From: Thermobaculum terrenum ATCC BAA-798
GTDB taxonomy: Bacteria > Chloroflexota > Chloroflexia > Thermobaculales > Thermobaculaceae
Direction: 5' to 3'
Length of the DNA: 64,000 bases
Assembly: GCF_000025005.1 (NCBI RefSeq)
Contig: NC_013525.1
Location: 1,328,501 to 1,392,500, forward strand
Below, piece by piece: positions 26,392-35,354 of the stretch (its first letter is position 1; the number at the start of each line of letters is the position of its first letter). The notes under the pieces were generated by a model. It had not been told where the DNA came from and ran no database searches. It worked only from the letters and a program-made list of their open reading frames with translations. Made by a program: the position numbers and the translations under genes.

Positions 26392-28047
26392 ATGACAGAT
26401 ATAAAAAGATTCACTAGTTTACTTTGGCCTAAAGAAAAGAGCTCCGTACATATCTCAGATAGAGTCTACGAAGATCTCAATTTATCCCCCATTGTGCAGA
26501 AGCTAGACATTGACGCTCGGCATCGAGATGCAATCAGGCAGATCATACAAAATCTCCCAACAGATCTCGAAACTATAGCTTATCGACAGGAAATACTCGA
26601 AGATATATTGAATGATGAGCAGTTATTTAAGGAACTATTAGAGCTATTGCCGAAGATAATTGAGCTCAGGAGTCCGTCCGGTTACCATTGGCCCGGGGAT
26701 TCCCCACTAATCTCTGTGATCAATAGAATAAGCGAGCTTGATAGATATATTGAGTGTTTGGACCAACTATATAACGCCCTTGCACATGCGCCTTATGTTA
26801 AATCGAAAGGTTTGACATCACTCAGAGAAGATGTAGCCAGAGCTCATGATGACCCAACAATCGAACACCTACGAAAAGAGCTACCTAGTCTACACGAAGC
26901 CCTAAGTGAAACAAACAGCGTAACTATAGGTATCAATCTTGGACCCGACTTGCAGCCTGAATCTGCTGCTATCATCAGCTTTAATAACTATGTATTTAAG
27001 GGCAAGAAGACTCTGCTTGATAAACTCCTAACTACTAGTAGCGAAGACCAAAGATTTGGAATAGGTCAACTTCACAGATCAACTTCTGGAGGACTGCCAA
27101 GAGACGGCAAGCTTTATCAGGAGCTTCAAACACTATTAGAGAATGCTGTAAAACCCCTCTCGAAGGTTCTAGATACTTTCAAAAGAGTTAGCTCAGCCCC
27201 AATAGTAGCTCTGGAAAACGATATAGCGTTTTACCTAGGAGCCGTAAGACTGGTAAAACACCTGGAGAAAAGAGGGTTGAATTTCTGTAGACCCAGAATT
27301 TTACCGATGGGGCAAAAGTGCTTTTATGCAGAATCTCTCGTCAATTTATCGCTAGCTATTCAGATGGAGGCCAGGGATAAGATAGACGGCTCAGACTTCA
27401 GTAGATCAGTTGTAGCGAATGATGTACTTGTAGACGCGGAGTATCCGCTACTGATCGTAACAGGTCCAAATAGAGGGGGTAAAACAACGTTCTGCCGTGC
27501 TATCGGACAAGCACAAGTTCTGTTCCAAAGTGGTTTATTCGTGCCTGCGAAGGAAGCTAAGATAAGTCCGGTTGACAACATACTAACCCATTTTCCCGGC
27601 GCGGAGACATCGACAATTGGAGAAGGTAGACTGGATGACGAGATACGAAGGCTCAGAGAGCTGTTCGAGGAATCCACAGAGAATTCTCTCGTCTTATTGA
27701 ACGAACCTCTTACCAGTACATCAGAAAGGGAAGCTTTGGTTATAGCTAAGGATTTCGTCAAAGGATTGCAGCTAATGCGGGCCAGAGGTGTACTCATAAC
27801 ACATCTACACGATCTGGCTCTGTCGGTCAATGAGCTTAACATGCAATCTGAGTCAAAAATCAGAAACCTAGTGGCGGAAACCTCTCACAAAAATGGCAGA
27901 GTAGAGTCCACTTTCAAGATAAAGCCAGGAGAGCCAACTAGCACTTCTTTCGCATCAGAGATAGCTATCAAGCATGGATTGACCTACGAAGGTTTGCAAA
28001 GAATTCTAAAAGAAAAGAATCATAGGAGCTACATAGAAAAAAACTAA
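26392..28047 (+). CDS. Stand-alone MutS-like ATPase
   Basis: A 551-residue protein related to the lever/core and ATPase domains of MutS, without the mismatch-reading N-terminal domain. Residues 1-330 are helical; the ATPase region has Walker A GPNRGGKTTFCR, then the STIGEGRLDDEIRRL stretch, Walker B SLVLLNEPLTST and RGVLITHLHDLA. The Walker B Asp of MutS (LLDE) is Asn here while the catalytic Glu is kept. Canonical DNA mismatch repair is therefore unlikely; the partner and substrate are unknown. It is the last gene of the aroB run and is followed by a strong hairpin. Confidence 0.82.
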   Translation: MTDIKRFTSLLWPKEKSSVHISDRVYEDLNLSPIVQKLDIDARHRDAIRQIIQNLPTDLETIAYRQEILEDILNDEQLFKELLELLPKIIELRSPSGYHWPGDSPLISVINRISELDRYIECLDQLYNALAHAPYVKSKGLTSLREDVARAHDDPTIEHLRKELPSLHEALSETNSVTIGINLGPDLQPESAAIISFNNYVFKGKKTLLDKLLTTSSEDQRFGIGQLHRSTSGGLPRDGKLYQELQTLLENAVKPLSKVLDTFKRVSSAPIVALENDIAFYLGAVRLVKHLEKRGLNFCRPRILPMGQKCFYAESLVNLSLAIQMEARDKIDGSDFSRSVVANDVLVDAEYPLLIVTGPNRGGKTTFCRAIGQAQVLFQSGLFVPAKEAKISPVDNILTHFPGAETSTIGEGRLDDEIRRLRELFEESTENSLVLLNEPLTSTSEREALVIAKDFVKGLQLMRARGVLITHLHDLALSVNELNMQSESKIRNLVAETSHKNGRVESTFKIKPGEPTSTSFASEIAIKHGLTYEGLQRILKEKNHRSYIEKN

Positions 28048-28050
28048 GAA

Positions 28051-28088
28051 GGGTATAGAACTAGGTAAGATTACCTAGTTCTATACCC
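28051..28088. terminator. Bidirectional terminator between the MutS-like gene and aroF
   Basis: A perfect 18-bp inverted repeat (28051-28068 with 28071-28088) with a 2-base spacer. It lies immediately after the MutS-like stop and includes the aroF stop codon. It can end both convergent operons. There is no long T-run on either side, so assignment rests on stem length and location. Confidence 0.75.
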
Positions 28089-29118
28089 TCATAGGCTCGG
28101 CGGCGGATCTGCCGATAGCGCTGGCCACCCTCCTGACGCCTGCCATCAGCTCCTCAAAACCCTCAAACGTCACCTGCTGGGCGTTGTCGCTCATCGCACC
28201 CTCCGGATTGGGATGCACCTCCACCAACAACCCATCAGCTCCAGCCGCCACAGCCGCCAAACTCACAGGCACCACCAAACTAGCCCTCCCTGTCCCCTGA
28301 CTGGGATCCCCTATCACAGGCAGGTGCGATAACCCCTTCACCAACGCTATCGCCCCCACATCAAACACGTTCCTCGTGTAAGGATCAAACGACCTTATCC
28401 CCCTCTCACACAACACCACTCGCCTGTTGCCCTGCGCCATGATGTACTCCGCTGCCAACAACCACTCCTCTACCGTCGCACTCATCCCACGCTTCAAAAG
28501 CACTGGCATCTCCGTCCTCCCCACCGCCTCCAACAACGCATAGTTCTGCATGTTCCTCGTGCCTATCTGCAGCATGTCCGCATACTCCATCACCACCGGC
28601 AGCTCCTCCACACTCATCACCTCCGTCACCACCCCCAAACCCGTCTCCTCCCTCGCCCTGGCCAGTATCTCCAATCCCCTCACTCCCATCCCTCGAAAAC
28701 TGTACGGCGAGGTCCTGGGCTTGTAGGCCCCTCCCCTCAACAGCTTCCCTCCAGCAGCCTTCACCGCCCTGGCAGTCGCCAGCGTCTGCTCCTCGCTCTC
28801 CACACTGCATGGCCCTCCTATCACCACCACCTCCTCCCCTCCTATCCTCACCCCGTTGACCTCCACCACCGTGTCCTGCGGGTGAAACTCCCTGCTGGCC
28901 AGCTTGAAAGGCTTGCTGATCGGCACCAGGCTCTCCACCCCACTCATGCCCCCTAGCACTCCTGCTATCCGATGCACGTCCACCCCCTGCCCTATCACCC
29001 CTATCACCGTCCTCTCCATCCCTCGACTCACATGCGCACTCAATCCCTCCACCTCTATCCTCTCTATCACCCTCCCTATCTCCTCCTCACTCGCTCCAAC
29101 CTTCATCACCACGATCAC
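28081..29118 (-). CDS. aroF: DAHP synthase with N-terminal ferredoxin-like regulatory domain
   Basis: A 345-residue 3-deoxy-7-phosphoheptulonate synthase, the entry enzyme of the shikimate pathway. The first 65 residues form the ferredoxin-like domain of type I-beta enzymes (MIVVMKVGASEEEIGRVIER), which mediates feedback in related proteins. The barrel has VIGGPCSVESEEQ, GAYKPRTSPYSFRGMG, MLQIGTRNMQNYALL, VLLKRGMSA, LCERGIRSF and GDPSQGTGRASLV. The GTG start has GGAGG 6 bases upstream. It lies 32 bases after trpA and is probably the last gene of the trp operon. The DNA is markedly GC-richer and more strand-skewed than its neighbours (see findings). Confidence 0.95.
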   Translation of the reverse strand: MIVVMKVGASEEEIGRVIERIEVEGLSAHVSRGMERTVIGVIGQGVDVHRIAGVLGGMSGVESLVPISKPFKLASREFHPQDTVVEVNGVRIGGEEVVVIGGPCSVESEEQTLATARAVKAAGGKLLRGGAYKPRTSPYSFRGMGVRGLEILARAREETGLGVVTEVMSVEELPVVMEYADMLQIGTRNMQNYALLEAVGRTEMPVLLKRGMSATVEEWLLAAEYIMAQGNRRVVLCERGIRSFDPYTRNVFDVGAIALVKGLSHLPVIGDPSQGTGRASLVVPVSLAAVAAGADGLLVEVHPNPEGAMSDNAQQVTFEGFEELMAGVRRVASAIGRSAAEPMRV

Positions 29119-29150
29119 TTTATGCCTCCGTAAACAAGTTTTTGTAGAAA

Positions 29151-29990
29151 TTAGGCTGTGGACTTAATCTCGTTCACGTTCTCTTTGCTAAGAGATTCAA
29201 ATGTAGCAGCACGCATTTGGCCTAGATAAGCACGGAGGGAATCTAAGGCCTCCTGCCAGCTTGGAGAGTTCTCTATCATGCTGATGATAGCGCTGGCCAC
29301 TACAACCCCATCAGCAAATTGATGCAATTGTCTAATATGATCGGGCTTAGATATACCGAACCCCACAACAAGAGGTAGATCTGTTTGTCCTCTGACGGTT
29401 CTGAGGAAAGGCTCAAGATAATCAGGAAGGCTATCTCTAGCTCCAGTTACTCCAGTAAGAGATACACAATATAAGAAGGCATTAGCTGCCTGTGCAGCCA
29501 ATTTGATCCTGTCAACCGTGCTCGTGGGAGCAACCAAAAATACCAACCCCACTTCATATTCACTCGAGTAAGTGCTAACCTCTTCTGACTCCTCCGGCAG
29601 GAGATCCGGAATTATCACCGCTGATATTCCGCTATTAGATGCATCCTGGAAAAATCTTTGTACCCCATACCTGAGTATGGGATTGTAATAGCTCATCATC
29701 ACTATAGGAATACTTACTTCCCGTGCTATGTTCTCCGCAACTTCCAAACTAGATCTCAGTGTGGTACCATTAGCAAGCGCTCTATTAGATGCCCGCTGTA
29801 TAGTAGGGCCATCTGCCAGAGGATCCGAGAAAGGCACTCCTAGCTCTATAATGTCTGCACCGGTCTCAGCATACATCTTCGCTATCTCGACAGATGCAGG
29901 TTCGTCAGGAAAGCCAGACATTATATAGGGAATGAAAGCCAACCTGCCTTCATCTCTAGCTTTTTGGAAACTGTCAGCAACAGATATCAT
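29151..29990 (-). CDS. trpA: Tryptophan synthase alpha chain
   Basis: About 279 residues. It cleaves indole-3-glycerol phosphate to indole and GAP, passing indole to TrpB. Markers are FIPYIMSGFPD, IELGVPFSDPLADGPTIQRA (catalytic Glu and Asp), VIIPDLLPEES, VSLTGVTGARDSLPDY and VVGFGISKPDHI. The ATG at 29990 and a GTG at 29999 are both possible: AGGAGG lies 12 bases before the ATG but only 3 before the GTG. With the GTG, the gene overlaps trpB by 8 bases; either way translation is coupled. Confidence 0.95.
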   Translation of the reverse strand: MISVADSFQKARDEGRLAFIPYIMSGFPDEPASVEIAKMYAETGADIIELGVPFSDPLADGPTIQRASNRALANGTTLRSSLEVAENIAREVSIPIVMMSYYNPILRYGVQRFFQDASNSGISAVIIPDLLPEESEEVSTYSSEYEVGLVFLVAPTSTVDRIKLAAQAANAFLYCVSLTGVTGARDSLPDYLEPFLRTVRGQTDLPLVVGFGISKPDHIRQLHQFADGVVVASAIISMIENSPSWQEALDSLRAYLGQMRAATFESLSKENVNEIKSTA

Positions 29991-29991
29991 A

Positions 29992-31221
29992 TTAGGCACC
30001 TACCTCCTGAGCAGGACCAACTATGGTCCCGAGATCTTTATCCCCACGCCCGGAGAGATTGATGAGTATTAAGCTGTCAGTAGACATTTGAGGAGCTAAT
30101 CTAGCGGCGTAGGCAACAGCATGTGCAGACTCCAGAGCAGGGATAATACCTTCTGTACGAGAAAGAAGCTTGAATGCCTCAAGAGCCTCATCGTCATTGA
30201 CGCTGGTATACTCCGCGCGTCCTATATCCTTGAGATATGAGTGTTCTGGGCCAACCCCGGGGTAATCAAGGCCTGCACTAATACTATGCGTACCCATGAT
30301 TTGGCCGTTCTCATCTTGCAGTAGATACATGGCAGCCCCGTGAAGGACACCGTAGCTGCCTGCTACGAGGGTAGCAGCATGTTTACCAGAGCTTATACCC
30401 AGGCCGCCTGCCTCAACCCCAACGAGCTTTACATCTTTGTCCTCAATGAACGGATAGAATATGCCCATTGAGTTGCTTCCTCCCCCCACGCAGGCAACTA
30501 TAATATCTGGTAAACGTCCCACCTTAGATAGAAACTGCTCCCTTGACTCTTTTCCGATCACTGATTGAAAATCCCGCACTATCATAGGGTAAGGATGTGG
30601 TCCCACAACTGACCCTATAAGATAAAAGGTCTCTCTAACATTGGTAACCCAATCCCTTATCGCCTCGTTGATAGCATCCTTGAGAGTTCTGGTACCAGAT
30701 TCGACGGGCACCACAGTGGCACCCAAGAGCTCCATTCTATATACATTCAGTTTTTGCCTTTCAACATCCTCGGAACCCATATAGACCACGCAGTCTAGAC
30801 CCAACATGGCGCAGACGGTAGCAGTAGCCACACCATGTTGACCAGCTCCAGTTTCGGCTATTATCCTTCTCTTGCCCATCTTGCGAGCAAGTAGAGCCTG
30901 TCCCAGAGCGTTGTTTATCTTATGAGCACCTGTATGCGCTAGATCCTCCCTCTTGAGATATATTTGGGCACCACCCAGGATCTCAGACAGTCTTTTGGCA
31001 TGATATAAGGGAGTAGGCCTACCCACATAATCCTTCAGCAGCTGGTTAAGCTCTTGCTGGAATTCGGGATCATCTTTGATGGAAGCGTAAGCCTCTTCTA
31101 ACTCATCCAAAGCAGGCACCAAAGTCTCAGGAACGTACCTGCCCCCATACCTACCAAACTTACCTTTATTATCGGGATAGTGGCTACCTATAGCAGAAAA
31201 AGAACTTGTATTCTCAGTCAT
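29992..31221 (-). CDS. trpB: Tryptophan synthase beta chain
   Basis: A 409-residue PLP enzyme that condenses indole and serine to tryptophan. The cofactor Lys is in [16 protein letters not shown]; further markers are [45 protein letters not shown] and [12 protein letters not shown]. This is the TrpB1 form that pairs with TrpA. The start overlaps the trpF stop as ATGA. Confidence 0.97.
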   Translation of the reverse strand: MTENTSSFSAIGSHYPDNKGKFGRYGGRYVPETLVPALDELEEAYASIKDDPEFQQELNQLLKDYVGRPTPLYHAKRLSEILGGAQIYLKREDLAHTGAHKINNALGQALLARKMGKRRIIAETGAGQHGVATATVCAMLGLDCVVYMGSEDVERQKLNVYRMELLGATVVPVESGTRTLKDAINEAIRDWVTNVRETFYLIGSVVGPHPYPMIVRDFQSVIGKESREQFLSKVGRLPDIIVACVGGGSNSMGIFYPFIEDKDVKLVGVEAGGLGISSGKHAATLVAGSYGVLHGAAMYLLQDENGQIMGTHSISAGLDYPGVGPEHSYLKDIGRAEYTSVNDDEALEAFKLLSRTEGIIPALESAHAVAYAARLAPQMSTDSLILINLSGRGDKDLGTIVGPAQEVGA

Positions 31222-31844
31222 ACTTCCACACCCTTTACAGCTTCTATAAAAGCTTTCATTTTGATAGGATCTTTGACGCCATCAGTCTCGATCCCACTAC
31301 TTACATCCACGGCCTTAGGGCGCACCATTCTTATAGCTTCCTGCACGTTAGCCGGACTTAAACCTCCTGCTAACATGACAGGATAGAAAGTCGATATCTC
31401 CCGGGCTATGGACCAGTCAAATACTCTCCCTGTACCTCCCATCTTGTCCTTAGAGTATGTATCCAGAAGGATCATCTCACATAAAGGTTTATAGATCTCA
31501 ACTCGAGATCTAGTGGTATAAGCATCTAGGACGTGAATAGCTTTGATCACTGGTTTCCGGATATAGGAAATGATCTCTGGTTTTTCATCCCCTGAAAGCT
31601 GTACTAAATCCAAACCTACGAGATCTGCAACTTCATTAAGCCTTTCTGGGGTTTCATTAACAAAAACCCCAACCAATTTGATATCACCTCTCAGTTGATC
31701 AGCTATACGCGCGGCATCTTCAGGACTTACGTATCTAATAGATTTCTCATAAAATACAAATCCTAAGTAGTCGACACCAAGCTGCGAAGCTAGACGTGCA
31801 TGTTCAAGCGTCTTGATGCCACAAAACTTAACCTCGACGCTCAC
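31218..31844 (-). CDS. trpF: Phosphoribosylanthranilate isomerase
   Basis: A 208-residue TIM-barrel enzyme performing the Amadori rearrangement in Trp synthesis. The catalytic Cys lies in [11 protein letters not shown] and the acid in [32 protein letters not shown] and [14 protein letters not shown] form the phosphate site. The GTG start overlaps the end of trpC by 17 bases and the stop overlaps trpB by 4. Confidence 0.95.
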   Translation of the reverse strand: MSVEVKFCGIKTLEHARLASQLGVDYLGFVFYEKSIRYVSPEDAARIADQLRGDIKLVGVFVNETPERLNEVADLVGLDLVQLSGDEKPEIISYIRKPVIKAIHVLDAYTTRSRVEIYKPLCEMILLDTYSKDKMGGTGRVFDWSIAREISTFYPVMLAGGLSPANVQEAIRMVRPKAVDVSSGIETDGVKDPIKMKAFIEAVKGVEV

Positions 31845-32640
31845 CCCTCAGCTCCTCTATCTTCTTAGCAGGATCACCTGAGACAACAAGGGCTTCACCT
31901 ACCAACACAGCATCGGCTCCAGCTGCCTGTACGCTTTCCACGTCAGATCTACTAAAGATACCGCTTTCCGAGATCACTAGTACCTCTGAATCAGTACGAT
32001 CACGAATATATGGAGCCAATCGCTGAGTAACTTCAATCGTGGTATGGAAGCTTTCCAAGTCTCTGTTGTTTATGCCGATTAGACGAGCTCCTGACGCCAA
32101 CGCCAGGTCTACATCTTCTTCATCATGAACTTCTACAAGAGCATCCATACCAAGCTCAGAGGCAGCATTTATGAGACAGGCAAGTTTGTCTCCAGTCAGC
32201 GCCCTAACTATAAGCAGTATGGCGTCCGCGCCATTAGCCCTGCTCTCAACTACCTGGTACTCATCAAGAATAAAGTCCTTGCGCAACACCGGGATACCAA
32301 CCTGGGAGCTCACACTTTGAAGATCATCAAGCGATCCACCGAAGTATTTCTCATCAGTCAGTACACTTATAGCTGATGCTCGTGCATTCTGATAAACCCG
32401 AGCCATCCAGACAGGATCGAGAGTTGTGTTCAGATCTCCTTTCGATGGAGAGCGGCGCTTGACCTCCGCAATAACCCCCACTGTGTTTACCGTGCGCAGT
32501 GCTTTGTATAAGGACCGCGGTGGTCGGACTCGATCAAGCCTGCTTATGAGGACATGTTCAGGATTAATATTGCGCCTTTCCCTGATTTCCTCGAGCTTGT
32601 TATCAATGATCTCGCTTAGGAAATTCTTGCTCATAGTCAA
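31828..32640 (-). CDS. trpC: Indole-3-glycerol phosphate synthase
   Basis: A 270-residue TIM-barrel enzyme. Markers are VIAEVKRRSPSKGDL, SVLTDEKYFGGS, VLRKDFILDEYQV, GINNRDLESF and ISESGIFSRSDVE. A TTG at 32640 has GGAG 8 bases upstream; an ATG two codons later would be 14 bases away, so TTG is preferred. It overlaps trpF and lies 5 bases after trpS. Confidence 0.95.
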   Translation of the reverse strand: MTMSKNFLSEIIDNKLEEIRERRNINPEHVLISRLDRVRPPRSLYKALRTVNTVGVIAEVKRRSPSKGDLNTTLDPVWMARVYQNARASAISVLTDEKYFGGSLDDLQSVSSQVGIPVLRKDFILDEYQVVESRANGADAILLIVRALTGDKLACLINAASELGMDALVEVHDEEDVDLALASGARLIGINNRDLESFHTTIEVTQRLAPYIRDRTDSEVLVISESGIFSRSDVESVQAAGADAVLVGEALVVSGDPAKKIEELRGERRG

Positions 32641-32645
32641 CTGTA

Positions 32646-33692
32646 TTACTCCAAACCCACAGCTTTCTTGACAGCATTCAGAACTACTGCAGATGTCTCG
32701 CGTGCACGCTCAGCTCCCTGAGCCAGAACGTTCTCCAGATAAGATGGATCCTGTCTTATATCACGATACCTCTCCTGGAGAGGAGCCAGGTACTCAACCA
32801 ACCTTTCAGCAAGCTCCCGCTTAAGATCGGCATAACCCTTTCCTTCAAAGTGAGCCTCTATCTCCTCCTCGGATTGACCAGTGACAGCCTGATAAATAGT
32901 TAGAAGGTTATACAAACCTGGCCTTTCCGGGTCGAACTTTATATCTCTACCAGGGTCAGTCACTGCCCTAGCAATCTTCTTCCTGATATCATCTGGACTA
33001 TCCAAAAGCCTAATAGCATGGTATCTACTCTTCTCACTCTTGCTCATCTTCTTGGTAGGATCATCCAGTCCCATCACGCGAGCACCATACTTAGGTATGT
33101 ATGGTTCAGGTATGGCCAATGTATCACCAAACAGTCGATTGAACCTCTCAGCCAGATCCCGCGCAAGCTCAAGATGCTGCTTTTGATCCTCTCCTACGGG
33201 CACATAGAGAGGTACTGGGGGAACGTTTCCATATAGCAGGATATCTGCAGCCTGAAGCACAGGGTAATCAAAGAGCCCGACACTGGACCTCTCTCTATCA
33301 CCCTTCGATTTTTCTTTGAACTGAGTCATGCGTTCCAGCCACCCCATTGGTGCGATGCAGTTAAGTATCCAGCAAAGCTCAGTATGAGCTGGGACATGCG
33401 ACTGCACGAATATAGTCGATACCTTTGGATCCACTCCGCAGGCGATATATAGCGCTGCCACCTCTCTTGTCTTTTCGTAAAGCTCCTTAGGATCCTGAGG
33501 GGTGGTGATAGCATGCATATTGACTATGCAGAAGAAGGAGTCATGCTCGTACTGCATAGCAACCCAGTTCTTGATAGCGCCTATATAGTTGCCTATATGT
33601 AGGTCCCCGGTGGGCATGATTCCAGATAAAACCCGAGACTTGGGGGCCTGGGATAGATTGGCTGGAACCTTTTCAAGCTCAGAAACGCTCAA
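32646..33692 (-). CDS. trpS: Tryptophanyl-tRNA synthetase
   Basis: A 348-residue class I synthetase charging tRNA-Trp. The HIGH-type motif is PTGDLHIGNYIGA and the KMSKS motif is TKKMSKSEKSR; GEDQKQHLELARDLAERFN completes the Trp site. The start is TTG with AGGAGG 8 bases upstream. It lies inside the trp operon between trpD and trpC, so it should respond to the same T-box that senses uncharged tRNA-Trp. Confidence 0.96.
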   Translation of the reverse strand: MSVSELEKVPANLSQAPKSRVLSGIMPTGDLHIGNYIGAIKNWVAMQYEHDSFFCIVNMHAITTPQDPKELYEKTREVAALYIACGVDPKVSTIFVQSHVPAHTELCWILNCIAPMGWLERMTQFKEKSKGDRERSSVGLFDYPVLQAADILLYGNVPPVPLYVPVGEDQKQHLELARDLAERFNRLFGDTLAIPEPYIPKYGARVMGLDDPTKKMSKSEKSRYHAIRLLDSPDDIRKKIARAVTDPGRDIKFDPERPGLYNLLTIYQAVTGQSEEEIEAHFEGKGYADLKRELAERLVEYLAPLQERYRDIRQDPSYLENVLAQGAERARETSAVVLNAVKKAVGLE

Positions 33693-33713
33693 TGTAATGA
33701 CCTCCTAATCACC

Positions 33714-34754
33714 CTAATTTTCTTCAGCAAACCTATGAGTCGCACCTATGAAAGCGTCCAACTTCTCCATAGCAGCTCCTTCATCGATGACACGAGCCGC
33801 AATCTCCAAGCCCTCTTTCAGATTTTCAGCTACATCCGCCGCTACTAAGCCCGCAGCAGCGTTTATTAGAACTACATCTCTAGCTGGGCCTGAGGTACCA
33901 GTGAGAACTTTCCTAGTAATATCAGCATTAGTTTCTCTATCGCCTCCGCGTAAACTCTGAGTTGAAGAAGATCTAAATCCAAACTGCTCTGGACAGATCT
34001 CGTACCTGCTTATCTTCCCATCCTTAAGTTCGTATACCATGCTAGGACCAGATAGCGTTATCTCATCAAGGCCATCCTCTCCATGCACAACCAACGCATG
34101 TACGGAACCCAGCTCACGCAATGCCTCTATCATCTTCGATGCTAAGGCACTATCAGCTACCCCTAGCACTTGTCTTCTTGCTCCAGCAGGGTTAGTAAGA
34201 GGTCCCAGTATGTTGAATATAGTCCTTACTCTCATTTCCCTTCTTGGACCTGCTGCATACTTCATAGCTGGATGGAACAGAGGAGCAAACATAAAGCCCA
34301 TACCAGTATCCTCTATAACTCTCTCTACAGCAGTAGGGCCAAGGTCAATCCTCGCTCCTAAGGCTTCTAAAACATCGGCTGATCCACACCTGCTACTCAT
34401 AGCCCTATTACCATGCTTGGCAACCTTGGCACCAGCTGCAGCTATAACGAAAGCAGCAGTAGTACTTATATTGAAAGTGTCAGCCTTATCTCCACCAGTT
34501 CCACAGGTATCTACGACATCACCCTTGACATTTACCCTCAGAGCCTTACGACGCATCACCGAGGCAAAACCTGCTATCTCATCTATAGTTTCCCCCTTCA
34601 AGTGCAAACCCATCATTATGGCACCGAACTGAGCACCAGTAACTTGCCCCTCCATTATCAGGTCCATAACTGCCTCAGCCTGATCTCGAGTCAGAGATTT
34701 ACCTTGGCTAAGTAAGTGTATTGCCTCATAAATTACTGACACATCCCTTTCCAT
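33714..34754 (-). CDS. trpD: Anthranilate phosphoribosyltransferase
   Basis: A 346-residue enzyme that joins anthranilate to PRPP. The PRPP loop is VVDTCGTGGDKADTFNIST and further markers are KHGNRAMSSRCGSADVLEALG, MFAPLFHPAMK, RTIFNILGPLTNPAG and VHGEDGLDEI. It is a separate protein here, not fused to trpG. It follows trpG by 3 bases. Confidence 0.96.
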   Translation of the reverse strand: MERDVSVIYEAIHLLSQGKSLTRDQAEAVMDLIMEGQVTGAQFGAIMMGLHLKGETIDEIAGFASVMRRKALRVNVKGDVVDTCGTGGDKADTFNISTTAAFVIAAAGAKVAKHGNRAMSSRCGSADVLEALGARIDLGPTAVERVIEDTGMGFMFAPLFHPAMKYAAGPRREMRVRTIFNILGPLTNPAGARRQVLGVADSALASKMIEALRELGSVHALVVHGEDGLDEITLSGPSMVYELKDGKISRYEICPEQFGFRSSSTQSLRGGDRETNADITRKVLTGTSGPARDVVLINAAAGLVAADVAENLKEGLEIAARVIDEGAAMEKLDAFIGATHRFAEEN

Positions 34755-34757
34755 GAC

Positions 34758-35354
34758 CTAAGCTCCTATTAGCTGTAATGGCTCTTTGAGATCCACGTTA
34801 AGGAAGTTTGCAAGTATCTTGGATCCATATTCGGTCAACACACTCTCAGGGTGGAACTGTACTCCCTCGACAGGCATACTTCTATGTCTTAATCCCATAA
34901 TCAAGCCGTTAGAAGTTTGGGCAACGATCTCTAACTCATCACTGATGGACGATCTATCTACTACCAAAGAATGATAACGCACTGCCTCAAAGGGAGAAGG
35001 TATGTCTCTAAATACCCCTTTACCTGTGTGGTATATAAGGCTGGTCTTGCCATGTAGAAGCTCACCAGCATTCACTATCCTTCCACCGAAAACCTGGCCG
35101 ATACATTGCATACCCAGGCAAACCCCAAGTATTGGCAACTTGCCACCTAAACTCTTTATAACCTCGCATGATATACCTGCATCATCTGGAGTCCCCGGGC
35201 CTGGCGAGATAACGATACGATCAGGAGCCATGTTTTGGATATCACTTATAGTGATCTCATCATTTCTATAAACTAAGACCTCCTGCCCAAGCTGCGAAAG
35301 CATCTGATACAAGTTATATGTAAAGCTATCATAGTTATCTATTAACAGCAGCAT
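34758..35354 (-). CDS. trpG: Anthranilate synthase glutamine amidotransferase subunit
   Basis: A 198-residue class I amidotransferase that supplies ammonia to TrpE. MLLLIDNYDSFTYNLYQ opens the family; the nucleophilic Cys is in GVCLGMQCIGQVFGG, and the His-Glu pair is in VQFHPESVLTEYG. The ATG at 35354 has GGAG 7 bases upstream; in-frame starts further up would leave too little spacing or a non-family N-terminus. The start lies inside the last trpE codons. Confidence 0.94.
   Translation of the reverse strand: MLLLIDNYDSFTYNLYQMLSQLGQEVLVYRNDEITISDIQNMAPDRIVISPGPGTPDDAGISCEVIKSLGGKLPILGVCLGMQCIGQVFGGRIVNAGELLHGKTSLIYHTGKGVFRDIPSPFEAVRYHSLVVDRSSISDELEIVAQTSNGLIMGLRHRSMPVEGVQFHPESVLTEYGSKILANFLNVDLKEPLQLIGA

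Noticed and set aside
28406-28810. A long open frame on the minus strand within aroF
   Set aside because: It lies in an alternative frame of a G-rich gene and codes for low-complexity Gly, Asp and Glu-rich text; it exists because of the skew in aroF.
34039-34632. A 197-codon plus-strand frame opposite trpD
   Set aside because: trpD is a clear enzyme on the other strand; the frame encodes no recognisable domain and is a shadow.
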